Position numbers and translations under genes: made by a program
Shown: positions 25,297-34,211 of the stretch, piece after piece
How the letters are laid out: each line of letters starts with the position of its first letter
Position numbering within the stretch: position 1 is the stretch's first letter
Notes under the pieces: model-generated
Database searches by the model: none
Seen by the model: the letters and a program-made list of their open reading frames with translations, nothing else
What the model was told of the DNA's origin: nothing
Assembly: GCF_000744095.1 (NCBI RefSeq)
Contig: NZ_JQLI01000008.1
Location: 558,001-622,000 of the forward strand
From: Cupriavidus necator A5-1
Lineage (GTDB): Bacteria > Pseudomonadota > Gammaproteobacteria > Burkholderiales > Burkholderiaceae
Length of the DNA: 64,000 nucleotides
Reading direction: 5' to 3'

Positions 25297-26175
25297 ATGT
25301 TCGAAGGATTCACGCCGCACCGGATCGATTGCGGCGACGTGGCCATCCACGCGGTGGCGGGCGGGCAGGGCCCGGGTTTGCTGCTGCTACATGGCCACCC
25401 GCAAACGCATGTGATCTGGCACAAGGTGGTGCCGGTGCTGGCGCAGCACTTCACCGTAGTGGCGGCCGACCTGCGCGGCTATGGCGACAGCGACAAGCCC
25501 GCCGGCCTGCCCGACCATGCCAACTACAGCAAGCGCACCATGGCCGCCGACCAGCTCGCGGTGATGCGCGCGCTGGGTTTCGACCAGTTCAGCGTGCTGG
25601 CGCATGATCGCGGCGCGCGCGTGGCGCACCGGCTGGCGGTCGACCATCCCGAGGCGGTGCAAAAGCTGGTGACGCTCGACATCGCGCCCACGCTGGCCAT
25701 GTACGAGCAGACCAACGAGGCCTTTGCGCGCGCCTACTGGCACTGGTTCTTCCTGATCCGCCCGGCGCCGTTCCCGGAGACCCTGATCGAGGCCGATCCC
25801 GCGCTCTACCTGCGCCAGACCATGGGCAGCCGCAGCGCCGGCCTGGCGCCGTTCACCGACGCCGCCATGGCCGAGTACCTGCGCTGCCTGAGCCTGCCCG
25901 GCGCCGCCCATGGCCTTTGCGAGGACTACCGCGCCAGCGCCTCGATCGACCTGGAGCATGACCGCTCGGACCTCGCCGCGGGCCGCATGGTCGAGTGCGA
26001 GATGCTGGCGCTGTGGGGCGAGCATGGCGCGGTGGGCCAGTGCTTCCGGCCCCTGGACGAGTGGAGCAAGGTGGCGCGCCGGGTGCGCGGCCATGCGCTG
26101 CCGAGCGGGCATTACCTCGCCGAAGAGATCCCCGAGCGCCTGCTCGAGGAAGTGCTGCCTTTCCTGCGCGGCTGA
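25297..26175 (+). CDS. Alpha/beta-hydrolase, fluoroacetate (haloacetate) dehalogenase-like
   Basis: A 292-residue hydrolase with the residues that define fluoroacetate dehalogenases: nucleophile Asp104 in AHDRGAR, carboxylate-binding Arg105 and Arg108, acid Asp128, halide-pocket His149-Trp150 in AYWHWFF, and catalytic His272 in SGHYLAEE. The oxyanion region is HGHPQTH. The family cleaves the C-F or C-Cl bond of haloacetates. The gene stands alone, divergent from the metal exporter, and no fluoride exporter is near. Related hydrolases with the same scaffold may prefer other substrates. Confidence 0.85.
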   Translation: MFEGFTPHRIDCGDVAIHAVAGGQGPGLLLLHGHPQTHVIWHKVVPVLAQHFTVVAADLRGYGDSDKPAGLPDHANYSKRTMAADQLAVMRALGFDQFSVLAHDRGARVAHRLAVDHPEAVQKLVTLDIAPTLAMYEQTNEAFARAYWHWFFLIRPAPFPETLIEADPALYLRQTMGSRSAGLAPFTDAAMAEYLRCLSLPGAAHGLCEDYRASASIDLEHDRSDLAAGRMVECEMLALWGEHGAVGQCFRPLDEWSKVARRVRGHALPSGHYLAEEIPERLLEEVLPFLRG

Positions 26176-26660
26176 CGCAGCCGCCGGGCTGCTGCCTTGC
26201 GGCGCAGCCGGTTTCCTCATGCCGGGTAGACCCGGCACTTCTCCAGGCTCCCGGTTTCTGGAAGCGGTGTGCTTTTCACCTTGCGAAATGTCCTAGCAAA
26301 ACGCTCGGGCATTTCCGACGTCCTTACATACATTCATGGATGGATGTATGATTCGGCGAAGAATTCACATAGCCGCAACATCTTTGTTGTCGTTTCCGAG
26401 ATGAGCTACCGATTCATTGCCATTTGCCTTACCACCTGGGTGGGTGTCTGCGCCACCGCGGGCTGGGTCGTCGAGCGCCTCTGGAGCTGAGGCCGCGCCG
26501 GGGAGCGGCGCCGCTCACGCTCCCGCCAGAATAAAAAAAGCAGTACCCGAATCAGAAGAAGAAGGCTCGCATGCGTACCCTCACCGCCTTGCCCGACCGG
26601 CAGGCCAGGACGGCTGCCATTGCCGTGGCTGCGGTCTGATTCTTGGTCGGATTCTTCCGG
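26176..26660. other. Intergenic stretch with AT-rich patch and inverted repeat
   Basis: 485 bp lie between two convergent genes. About 26270-26400 is clearly AT-richer than its surroundings. CATACAT / ATGTATG form an inverted repeat at 26327-26350, and GAGCGGCGCCGCTC at 26503-26516 is a perfect palindrome. A 29-codon frame at 26401-26490 would encode a one-span peptide (MSYRFIAICLTTWVGVCATA and on), but it has no clear ribosome-binding site, so I do not call it as a gene. Confidence 0.5.
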
Positions 26661-28127
26661 TCAGGCCGCCGCCGCGCGCGGCGCCTGCGCCAGGCTGTCG
26701 AAGAACTGCCATAGCTGCGGCGCATCGCCGGTGGCCACGTTGAAGCGGATCCACGGGGAATCGGTCTCGTCCGGCTCGAAGTACGAGCCCGGGGCCAGCC
26801 AGATGCCGTGTTCCAGCGCCAGCGTCGCCAGCCGGTTGCCGTGCAGCGGCTCGCCGCGCCGGCTGGCCTGCAGCCGCGCCTGTATCGCCTCACTCAGCCG
26901 CGCCCACGCGAACATCCCGCCTTCCGGGCGCAGCAGCACTTCCAGCCCGTGGGCTTCCATCTTCTCGGTCACGCGGTCCTGCTGCGCGCGCAGCCGCTCG
27001 GCCAGCGCCGCCACGTGGCGGCCGTAGTGGCCGCTGGTCAGCACCGAATAGACCAGCCGCTCCGTCACCTCCGACGAGGTCAGGCCGACCGCCATTTTGG
27101 TGCGCGCAAAGGCCTTGGCCAGGTCCGGGCTGGCGGCGAGATAGCCGACGCGCAGCGACGGCGTGATGGTCTTGGAGAACCCGTTGACGTAGACCACCTG
27201 CGACAGCCCGTCCATGGCCGCCAGCATCGGCGAGCCCGCCGGCGCCAGTTCGCGGTAGATGTCGTCTTCCACCACCAGCAGCCGGTGCTGCTCGGCCAGT
27301 TGCAGCACGCGGAAGGCGTTCATGCTGCTCAGGCTGGCGCCGGTCGGGTTCTGCAGCACGGTGTTGACGAACAGCGCGCGCGGCGCGTGCGCGCGGATGG
27401 CATCGTCCAGCGCATCGGTATCGAGCCCCGCCGCCGAGCGCGGCACGCCGACCACGCGCAAGCCCGCCAGCCGCAGGATCTGCAGGAGGTTGCAGTAGCA
27501 GGGCGATTCCACCAGCACCGTGTCGCCGGCGCGCAGCAGCGTGCGTACCACCAGGTCCATCGCCTGCGTGGCGCCCTGCGTCAGCACCACCTGCTGCGCC
27601 TGCAGCGGGATGCCGTACTGGCCCAGGCCGGTGGCGATATGCTCGCGCAGCGGCGCGAAACCGTACGGGTGGCCATAGCCCGACAGCTGCGCCGCCGGCA
27701 CCCGCGCCGAGGCGCGCATGGCCTGGTGCAGGCCTTCCTCGTTGAGCCAGTCGCCGGGCAGCCAGCCCGCACCCGCCTTGATCGGCACGGAATGGTCGGC
27801 AAACACATCGGACAGCAGCCACGCCGCGTTCAGCCCCGGTGCTTCCCATTGCGGCGCGCGAGCGTGGCCGGTGGGCGCATGGCGGTGCGCCACGGTATAG
27901 CCCGAGCCGGCACGCGCAGCCAGGTAGCCCAGCGCGGTCAGCCGGCCATAGGCCTCGGCCACGGTGAAGGTGCTGACGTGATGGTGCTGCGCGAAGCGGC
28001 GCACCGAGGGCAGCGCGGTGCCGGCGCGCAGCGCGCGCTGCTCCACCAGCTCGGCGATGCCGGCCACGATCTGCTCGGTCAGGGTTTCGCCGCCGCGGCG
28101 GCTGCGGGTCAGGTTCAGGGTCAGCAT
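26661..28127 (-). CDS. MocR-family PLP-dependent transcriptional regulator (beta-alanine locus)
   Basis: A 488-residue fusion of an N-terminal GntR-type winged helix (about 1-80, LPSVRRFAQHHHVSTFTVAE) and a fold-type I aminotransferase-like domain. NPTGAS and the PLP-lysine segment VNGFSKTITPSLRVGY are visible. The frame continues upstream, but homology starts at MLTLNLTRSRRGG (28127). It is divergent from the omega-aminotransferase gene with a 368-bp spacer holding repeated CTGTAC motifs, so it probably senses an amino compound through PLP and controls that gene. It is not itself expected to be a metabolic enzyme. Confidence 0.9.
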   Translation of the reverse strand: MLTLNLTRSRRGGETLTEQIVAGIAELVEQRALRAGTALPSVRRFAQHHHVSTFTVAEAYGRLTALGYLAARAGSGYTVAHRHAPTGHARAPQWEAPGLNAAWLLSDVFADHSVPIKAGAGWLPGDWLNEEGLHQAMRASARVPAAQLSGYGHPYGFAPLREHIATGLGQYGIPLQAQQVVLTQGATQAMDLVVRTLLRAGDTVLVESPCYCNLLQILRLAGLRVVGVPRSAAGLDTDALDDAIRAHAPRALFVNTVLQNPTGASLSSMNAFRVLQLAEQHRLLVVEDDIYRELAPAGSPMLAAMDGLSQVVYVNGFSKTITPSLRVGYLAASPDLAKAFARTKMAVGLTSSEVTERLVYSVLTSGHYGRHVAALAERLRAQQDRVTEKMEAHGLEVLLRPEGGMFAWARLSEAIQARLQASRRGEPLHGNRLATLALEHGIWLAPGSYFEPDETDSPWIRFNVATGDAPQLWQFFDSLAQAPRAAAA

Positions 28128-28495
28128 CAGGCACTCTGGCAGGCACGAACCTGTACAGTTTAGCGGCCCGCGCAGGAGCTCGCTCGGGGCCGCATTCCGC
28201 CACGCAAAATTTGCCGCAGTGCAGCGTGGGATGCGGTACGGCGGTCCGGTGCGGCATGTGGCACGATGGTGAGCCGGCCACACCCCGGCAGCGCTTGCCT
28301 GTACGGTTGTGCGTGAGCAAACTGTACGGTAAGGCAGTGCTGTCAGGACTGTATATTTTGTCGGCCAGAGGCCGCCGGTAGAGTGGCCGTCATTGCCGCC
28401 GTTTCCTTGCCTGCACCTTTTTACGAGCAAGGCGGCACCAGATCGCCGCTGCGCAACCAGCCAGCGCGCCAACCAGATTTCCCTGAGGAGGACGT
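28128..28495. promoter_or_regulatory. MocR operator region with repeated CTGTAC motifs
   Basis: CTGTACAGTT lies at 28151, close to the regulator start. CTGTACGGTT at 28299, CTGTACGGTA at 28322 and CTGTATATTT at 28349 lie in the aminotransferase promoter half, spaced 23 and 27 bp. MocR proteins usually bind such direct repeats. TGAGGAGG precedes the ATG at 28496. The middle of the spacer shows nothing else. Confidence 0.65.
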
Positions 28496-29827
28496 ATGGA
28501 CGCCGCCAAGACCGTGATTCCCGATCTCGATGCCCTGTGGATGCCCTTTACCGCCAACCGCCAGTACAAGGCGGCGCCGCGCCTGCTGGCGTCGGCCAGC
28601 GGCATGTACTACACCACCCACGACGGCCGCCAGATCCTGGACGGTTGCGCGGGCCTGTGGTGCGTCGCCGCCGGCCACTGCCGCAAGGAGATCGCGCAGG
28701 CCGTGGCGCGCCAGGCCGCCACGCTGGACTACGCACCGCCGTTCCAGATGGGCCACCCGCTGTCGTTCGAGGCTGCCACCAAGGTCGCCGCGATCATGCC
28801 GCAGGGGCTGGATCGCATCTTCTTCACCAACTCGGGCTCCGAGGCGGTCGACACTGCGCTGAAGATCGCGCTGGCCTACCACCGCGCGCGCGGCGAAGGC
28901 CAGCGCACGCGCTTCATCGGCCGCGAGCGCGGCTATCACGGCGTGGGCTTCGGCGGCATGGCGGTGGGCGGCATCGGTCCCAACCGCAAGGCCTACTCGG
29001 CCAACCTGATGCCGGGCACCGACCACCTGCCGGCCACGCTGAACATCGCCGAGGCAGCCTTCTCAAAGGGCCAGCCGCAATGGGGCGCGCACCTGGCCGA
29101 CGAGCTGGAACGCATCCTGGCGCTGCATGACCCGGCCAACGTCGCCGCCGTGATCGTCGAGCCGCTGGCCGGCTCCGCCGGCGTGCTGGTGCCGCCGGTC
29201 GGCTACCTGGAGAAGCTGCGCGAGATCACCAGCAAGCACGGCATCCTGCTGATCTTCGACGAGGTGATCACCGCCTTCGGCCGCCTGGGCGCCGCCACCG
29301 CGGCCGAGCGCTTCAACGTGACGCCGGACCTGATCACCATGGCCAAGGCGATCAACAACGCCGCCGTGCCGATGGGCGCCGTGGCCGTGCGCCGCGAAGT
29401 CCACGACACCGTGGTCAATGCTGCCGCGCCGGGCACGATCGAGCTGCTGCACGGCTACACCTACTCCGGCCACCCGCTGGCGGCCGCGGCCACGATCGCG
29501 ACGCTCGACCTGTACCAGCGCGAAAACCTGTTCGGCCGCGCCGCCGAACTGGCGCCGGTGTTCGAAGCCGCGGTGCACGGCGTACGCGGCGCGCCGCACG
29601 TGAAGGACATCCGCAACTTCGGGCTGGTTGCGGGCATCGAACTGGAATCGCGCCCCGGCCAGCCCGGCCTGCGCGCCTACGAGGTGTTCCTGAAGTGCCT
29701 GGAGCGCGGCGTGCTGGTGCGCTACACCGGCGACATCCTGGCGTTCTCGCCGCCACTGATCATCTCGGAAGCGCAGATCGCCGAGATGTTCGATACCGTC
29801 AAGCTGGCGCTGCAGGACGTCAAGTAA
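28496..29827 (+). CDS. Omega-amino acid:pyruvate (beta-alanine) aminotransferase
   Basis: A 443-residue class III aminotransferase. It has the substrate-side opening LDALWMPFTANRQYKAAPRL typical of beta-alanine:pyruvate transaminases, the PLP phosphate site NSGSEAVDTALKIA, the pyridine-binding Asp in LIFDEVITAFGR, and the Schiff-base lysine in ITMAKAINNAAVPMGAVAV. It should convert beta-alanine plus pyruvate to malonate semialdehyde plus alanine. The semialdehyde dehydrogenase gene follows in the same direction and a MocR regulator is divergent, which supports this pathway. Other omega-amines are possible substrates. Confidence 0.92.
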   Translation: MDAAKTVIPDLDALWMPFTANRQYKAAPRLLASASGMYYTTHDGRQILDGCAGLWCVAAGHCRKEIAQAVARQAATLDYAPPFQMGHPLSFEAATKVAAIMPQGLDRIFFTNSGSEAVDTALKIALAYHRARGEGQRTRFIGRERGYHGVGFGGMAVGGIGPNRKAYSANLMPGTDHLPATLNIAEAAFSKGQPQWGAHLADELERILALHDPANVAAVIVEPLAGSAGVLVPPVGYLEKLREITSKHGILLIFDEVITAFGRLGAATAAERFNVTPDLITMAKAINNAAVPMGAVAVRREVHDTVVNAAAPGTIELLHGYTYSGHPLAAAATIATLDLYQRENLFGRAAELAPVFEAAVHGVRGAPHVKDIRNFGLVAGIELESRPGQPGLRAYEVFLKCLERGVLVRYTGDILAFSPPLIISEAQIAEMFDTVKLALQDVK

Positions 29828-29851
29828 GCGGCCCCGGCCGCCATGCATCCT

Positions 29852-29886
29852 TGCCGGGCCTGAGGGCCCGGCAGTCTCTCTTTTTC
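29852..29886 (+). terminator. Hairpin with T-tract between aminotransferase and dehydrogenase genes
   Basis: A perfect 9-bp stem, TGCCGGGCC / GGCCCGGCA with TGAG loop (29852-29873), is followed by GTCTCTCTTTTTC. It sits inside what looks like a two-gene operon, so it could reduce expression of the second gene or mark a separate promoter. Confidence 0.7.
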
Positions 29887-29933
29887 ATGGGTCCGTGGGC
29901 GTCGCACGCCTGCGGCCATCGAGGAAAAACCCG

Positions 29934-31451
29934 GTGAACATCGCAGAAAACCGGCAACTGGCCGAGATCCACCATTACATCGGCGGCGCCGTGCGCCGCG
30001 CCAGCGGGCAGCGCCTGGCCGACGTCTTCAATCCCGCCACCGGCGAGGTCAGCGCCCGCGTCGCGCTCGGCACCACGCAGGACGTGGGCGACGCCGTGGC
30101 TGCCGCCAAGGCCGCCTTTCCGGCATGGTCCGAAACCCCGCCGCTGCGCCGCGCGCGCATCCTGTTCAAGTTCAAGGAACTGCTCGACCAGCACCACGAC
30201 GACCTGGCCGCGCTGATCACGCGCGAACACGGCAAGGTATTCTCGGATGCCAAGGGCGAAGTCACGCGCGGCATCGAGGTGGTGGAGTTCGCCTGCGGCA
30301 TCCCCAATCTGCTCAAGACCGACTTCACCGACAACATCGGCGGCGGCATCGACAACTGGAACCTGCGCCAGCCGCTGGGCGTGGTGGCCGGCATCACGCC
30401 GTTCAACTTCCCGGTGATGGTGCCGATGTGGATGTTCCCGGTGGCAATCGCCTGCGGCAATACCTTCGTGCTGAAGCCGTCGGAACGCGATCCGTCGCCG
30501 AGCCTGCTGATTGCCGACCTGCTGCGCCAGGCCGGGCTGCCCGATGGCGTGTTCAATGTCGTGCAGGGCGACAAGGAAGCAGTCGATGCGCTGCTGGCGC
30601 ATCCGGATGTGCAGGCGCTGTCGTTCGTGGGTTCGACGCCCATCGCCGAGTACATCTACACGGAAGGCACGAAGCACGGCAAGCGCGTGCAGGCGCTGGG
30701 CGGAGCCAAGAACCACCTGGTGGTGATGCCCGATGCCGATCTCGACCAGGCAGTCGATGCGCTGATCGGTGCTGCGTACGGTTCCGCCGGCGAGCGCTGC
30801 ATGGCGATCTCGGTGGCGGTGGCAGTCGGCGATGTCGCCGACAAGCTGGTGCCGCGACTCGCCGAACGCGCCAGCTCGCTGAAGATCCGCAACGGCATGG
30901 AGTCGGACGCCGAAATGGGTCCGCTGGTGACTGCTGCGCACAAGGCGAAGGTGGAGGGCTATATTGCCAAGGGTGTGGAAGAGGGCGCGACGCTGGTGAC
31001 CGATGGCCGCGGCCACAAGGTCGCAGGCCACGATAACGGCTTCTATGTCGGCGGCACGCTGTTCGATAACGTCAAGCCGGACATGACGATCTACAAGGAA
31101 GAGATCTTCGGCCCGGTGCTGTCGGTGGTGCGCGTGCATGACTTTGCCGAAGCGGTGGCGCTGATCAATGCGCATGAGTTTGGCAACGGCGTCTCGTGCT
31201 ACACCAGCGATGGCGGCATCGCGCGCGCCTTTGCGCGGCAGATCCAGGTGGGCATGGTCGGCATCAACGTGCCGATCCCGGTGCCGATGGCCTGGCACTC
31301 GTTCGGCGGCTGGAAGCGTTCGCTGTTCGGCGACCATCACGCCTATGGCGAAGAGGGCGTGCGCTTCTACACGCGCTACAAGAGCGTGATGCAGCGTTGG
31401 CCGGATTCGATTGCCAAGGGGGCTGAGTTCACGATGCCGGTGGCCAAGTAG
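29934..31451 (+). CDS. mmsA: CoA-acylating (methyl)malonate-semialdehyde dehydrogenase
   Basis: A 505-residue aldehyde dehydrogenase of the MmsA family. ITPFNFPVMVPMWMFP, KPSERDPSPS and the catalytic Cys in SAGERCMAISVAV match the CoA-dependent subgroup. It converts malonate semialdehyde to acetyl-CoA and CO2, or methylmalonate semialdehyde to propionyl-CoA. The start is GTG at 29934 with GAGGAAA upstream; the frame before it lacks homology. It follows the omega-aminotransferase, completing beta-alanine degradation. Confidence 0.93.
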   Translation: MNIAENRQLAEIHHYIGGAVRRASGQRLADVFNPATGEVSARVALGTTQDVGDAVAAAKAAFPAWSETPPLRRARILFKFKELLDQHHDDLAALITREHGKVFSDAKGEVTRGIEVVEFACGIPNLLKTDFTDNIGGGIDNWNLRQPLGVVAGITPFNFPVMVPMWMFPVAIACGNTFVLKPSERDPSPSLLIADLLRQAGLPDGVFNVVQGDKEAVDALLAHPDVQALSFVGSTPIAEYIYTEGTKHGKRVQALGGAKNHLVVMPDADLDQAVDALIGAAYGSAGERCMAISVAVAVGDVADKLVPRLAERASSLKIRNGMESDAEMGPLVTAAHKAKVEGYIAKGVEEGATLVTDGRGHKVAGHDNGFYVGGTLFDNVKPDMTIYKEEIFGPVLSVVRVHDFAEAVALINAHEFGNGVSCYTSDGGIARAFARQIQVGMVGINVPIPVPMAWHSFGGWKRSLFGDHHAYGEEGVRFYTRYKSVMQRWPDSIAKGAEFTMPVAK

Positions 31452-31464
31452 CGGGGGCGCGGGC

Positions 31465-31815
31465 ATGAGGGTCAACCGGATCGTTGCCAACATCGCCGTC
31501 GCCGACCCGGCCGGTGCCCGCGCTTTCTACCAGGACATCCTGGGCCTGGACGTGCTGATGGACCACGGCTGGATCCAGACCTATGGCAGCAATGCCACGA
31601 TGTCGGTCCAGGTCAGCTTCGCCACAGAGGGCGGCAACGGTACGCCGGTGCCGGACCTGTCGATCGAGGTCGATGACGTCGACGAGGCGCATCGCCGCAT
31701 GCTGGCCGGCGGCTTCGCCATCGAGTATGGTCCTGCCGACGAGCCGTGGGGTGTACGCCGCTTCTACGTACGCGATCCGTTCGGCCGGCTGGTCAATATC
31801 GTGATGCACACCTGA
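31465..31815 (+). CDS. VOC (glyoxalase/bleomycin-resistance fold) family protein
   Basis: A 116-residue single VOC-domain protein with the paired beta-alpha-beta-beta-beta layout. It opens RIVANIAVADPAGARAFYQD and ends YVRDPFGRLVNIVMH, the usual metal-site and dimer strands. It begins 14 bp after the semialdehyde dehydrogenase and may be cotranscribed. The substrate is unknown; the family includes dioxygenases, isomerases and resistance proteins. Confidence 0.82.
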   Translation: MRVNRIVANIAVADPAGARAFYQDILGLDVLMDHGWIQTYGSNATMSVQVSFATEGGNGTPVPDLSIEVDDVDEAHRRMLAGGFAIEYGPADEPWGVRRFYVRDPFGRLVNIVMHT

Positions 31816-31821
31816 GCGCAG

Positions 31822-32799
31822 TCATTCCGCGCTGCCGGCGCGGGCTTGCCGGTACGCCTTCGGCGTGGCCGGCTCGGCCTTGTTCCAGCAGGCGCGGAAG
31901 GCCTGCACGCTGGCAAAGCCGCTTTTCAGCGCGATCTCTTCTACCGGCAATGACGACGACGCCAGCAGCTTGCGCGCGCGCGCCATGCGTAGCGTGAGCT
32001 GGAACTGCTTGGGCGTGAGGCCGGTTTCTTCATGGAACACGCGGGACAGGTGCCGCACGCTGATGGCGAAGCGCTCGGCGAAGCGCGTGTCGGCAACATT
32101 GGTGTCGAGCTCGAGCGAGATCGCGTCCTGAACCGCGTGCACCAGCGCATTGCCGTGCGAGCGCGCGCGGAACTGCGGAGCGACCTGCGGATCGCCGCTG
32201 AATCGGCGGAAGGGCACCACGTTGTCGCGCGCCACGGCGATGGCGGCTTCGTCGCCATAGGCGTCGGCCACCAGACGCAGCGCCAGGTCGATGCCCGAAG
32301 CCACGCCGGCAGACGTCCACACATTGCCATCGCGAACGAAGACCCGGTTGTCGATGACCGAGGCGGCGGGATGCCGCGTGCGCAGGCGGCGGGTGTGGGC
32401 GTGGTGGGTGGTGCACAGGCGGCCGTCGAGCAGGCCGGCGGCGCCCAGCAGGAAGGCGCCGGTGCAGACGGCGGCGACCTGTACGTCGGCGTTCCTGCCG
32501 TCGGCGAAAGACGCCTTCAGCCAACTCGCGGTATCGTGCCATGCCGGCGAGGTGGTCAACGTGTCCAGAAGTTTGCTGCCGATGGCCAGCACCACGTCCC
32601 CGGGGCAGAGTCGTGCAGGCAGGCGTTCGACCTGGCCCAGTGCCGGCCCCTGGAACGAAGTGACGCTCGAATGCGGCCCGACGCAGCGCACCTTGAGTGG
32701 TGCAATGCCCAGCTCCGATACGCTCGACAGGATCTGCAGCGGGCCCCCAAGGTCGAGCATGTGGACGTTGGGCAGCACCAGGAGATAGGCGGTAGTCAT
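31822..32799 (-). CDS. GlxA-type regulator: DJ-1/PfpI domain plus AraC helix-turn-helix
   Basis: A 325-residue two-domain regulator. The N-terminal DJ-1/PfpI-like domain includes the nucleophile-elbow segment AVCTGAFLLGAAGLLDG. The C-terminal AraC DNA-binding domain (about 230-320) has FAERFAISVRHLSRVFHEET and a second helix-turn-helix ending PKAYRQA. It is divergent from an MFS carrier gene, with about 166 bp between them, so control of that carrier is likely. The effector is unknown. Confidence 0.9.
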   Translation of the reverse strand: MTTAYLLVLPNVHMLDLGGPLQILSSVSELGIAPLKVRCVGPHSSVTSFQGPALGQVERLPARLCPGDVVLAIGSKLLDTLTTSPAWHDTASWLKASFADGRNADVQVAAVCTGAFLLGAAGLLDGRLCTTHHAHTRRLRTRHPAASVIDNRVFVRDGNVWTSAGVASGIDLALRLVADAYGDEAAIAVARDNVVPFRRFSGDPQVAPQFRARSHGNALVHAVQDAISLELDTNVADTRFAERFAISVRHLSRVFHEETGLTPKQFQLTLRMARARKLLASSSLPVEEIALKSGFASVQAFRACWNKAEPATPKAYRQARAGSAE

Positions 32800-32965
32800 C
32801 GCGGCAAGGGAAGAGCGAGCGGTACGATGCCGTCATTCTCGCGCGATTCCAGCGCAACGCAACGGTGATGGCCGAAAATTTGCTTTTCTGGTCCAGGCGG
32901 TTGCCGTGGCCAGGGGGCGGGCTTGCCTAGCATGTCACCAGGCCTCGCACGACTGAGAGATCGAC

Positions 32966-34201
32966 ATGCCCCGCACCCGCATCCCCGCCATCACCCTTGC
33001 CCTGGTCGCCATCGGCTTTGCGGCGATGTTCGTCTCGACCGCGGTCAAGGGCCTCTACCAGGTGTATTTCGTCGACCTCGCGGCGCACTTCGGCCAGGGC
33101 CGGGCGCAGTTCGCCTGGTCCGGCAGCGTATTCATGCTGGCCACCGGGCTGATGTCGCCGGTGGTCGGCGCGCTCAGCGACCGGCTCGGTCCGCTGCGCA
33201 CCTCGGCGGCAGGTGCGTTGGCGGCGGGGCTGGCGCTCGCCGGGGTGGCGCTATGGCAGCAGTCGCTGGCGTTCTTCGTGCTGATGTTCGGCGTCGCCGG
33301 CGCCTTCGGACTGGCGGCGATGACTTTCGTGCCGATGGGCATCCTGGTCGACCGCCTGTTCGAGGAGCGCAAGAAGGGGCTGGCCTATGCGGTCGTCACC
33401 AACGGCACCGCGATCGGTTTTATCGTGCTGTCGCCGCTGTGGATCTGGCTGCAGCCGCAGGCAAGCTGGAGCGCGGCCTTCGGCGTCGCCGGCGCGGTGT
33501 TTGCCGTGCCGGTTGCCGGGGCCTTGTGGCTGGCATCGCGCTGGGAGCCGGCGTCGGGGCAGCGCACGGCTGCCGTGCAAACGTCGGCATGGACGGTGGT
33601 GCGGCGCGATCCGGTCTTCTACGCGCTGGCGGCCAGCTTCTTCGGCTGCGGCGCGACCATGGCCTTTATCGACGTCCACGTGATCGCGCACTGGCAAGGG
33701 CAGGGCGAGCCGCGCCTGGCGATGGGCTATGGCATGAGCACGCTGGGCGTGCTGGAGCTGGCCAGCGGCATCGTCTCCGGCGCGCTGGCGCTGCGCTTTG
33801 ACAAGCACCGGCTGCTGGCCGGGTTCTACGCGCTGCGCTCCGCGTCGATGCTGTTGCTGCTGGTGCCGGGGCTGGGCGTGCTGCCGTTTGCGATCGGCTT
33901 CGGCGCCAGCTACCTTGGCACGGTGGTCCTGACGTCGATGTTCTGCTTCGAGCGCTACGGCAGCCGGATCAAGGGCAAGGTGTTCGGCCTGCTGTTCCTG
34001 GGGCATCAGCTGGGCGCTTTCCTGACGGTGCAACTCGGGGCGTGGTCGTTCGACGCGACCCGCAGTTACCAGCACACGATCGCGGCGCTGGTCGCGGTGA
34101 CGCTGTGCTCGGCCGGCTGGGCGTGGTTCGGCCTGCGCCGCGCGGGTCCGCTGCCCGCGCTGGCCGATCTCCCGGCCATGCCGGAAGCCGCCAGCCGTTG
34201 A
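32966..34201 (+). CDS. Major facilitator superfamily transporter
   Basis: A 411-residue protein with twelve hydrophobic segments. It shows an MFS A-type motif between helices 2 and 3 (GALSDRLGPLRTS) and a central cytoplasmic loop near residue 200. It resembles monocarboxylate-type carriers in its opening span. It is divergent from the GlxA-type regulator. The substrate cannot be assigned. Confidence 0.87.
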   Translation: MPRTRIPAITLALVAIGFAAMFVSTAVKGLYQVYFVDLAAHFGQGRAQFAWSGSVFMLATGLMSPVVGALSDRLGPLRTSAAGALAAGLALAGVALWQQSLAFFVLMFGVAGAFGLAAMTFVPMGILVDRLFEERKKGLAYAVVTNGTAIGFIVLSPLWIWLQPQASWSAAFGVAGAVFAVPVAGALWLASRWEPASGQRTAAVQTSAWTVVRRDPVFYALAASFFGCGATMAFIDVHVIAHWQGQGEPRLAMGYGMSTLGVLELASGIVSGALALRFDKHRLLAGFYALRSASMLLLLVPGLGVLPFAIGFGASYLGTVVLTSMFCFERYGSRIKGKVFGLLFLGHQLGAFLTVQLGAWSFDATRSYQHTIAALVAVTLCSAGWAWFGLRRAGPLPALADLPAMPEAASR

Positions 34202-34211
34202 TGTACCAGCC

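Noticed and set aside
26401..26490. 29-residue one-span membrane peptide
   Set aside because: No ribosome-binding site, no known family, and such short frames are expected by chance. It is mentioned only within the intergenic entry.
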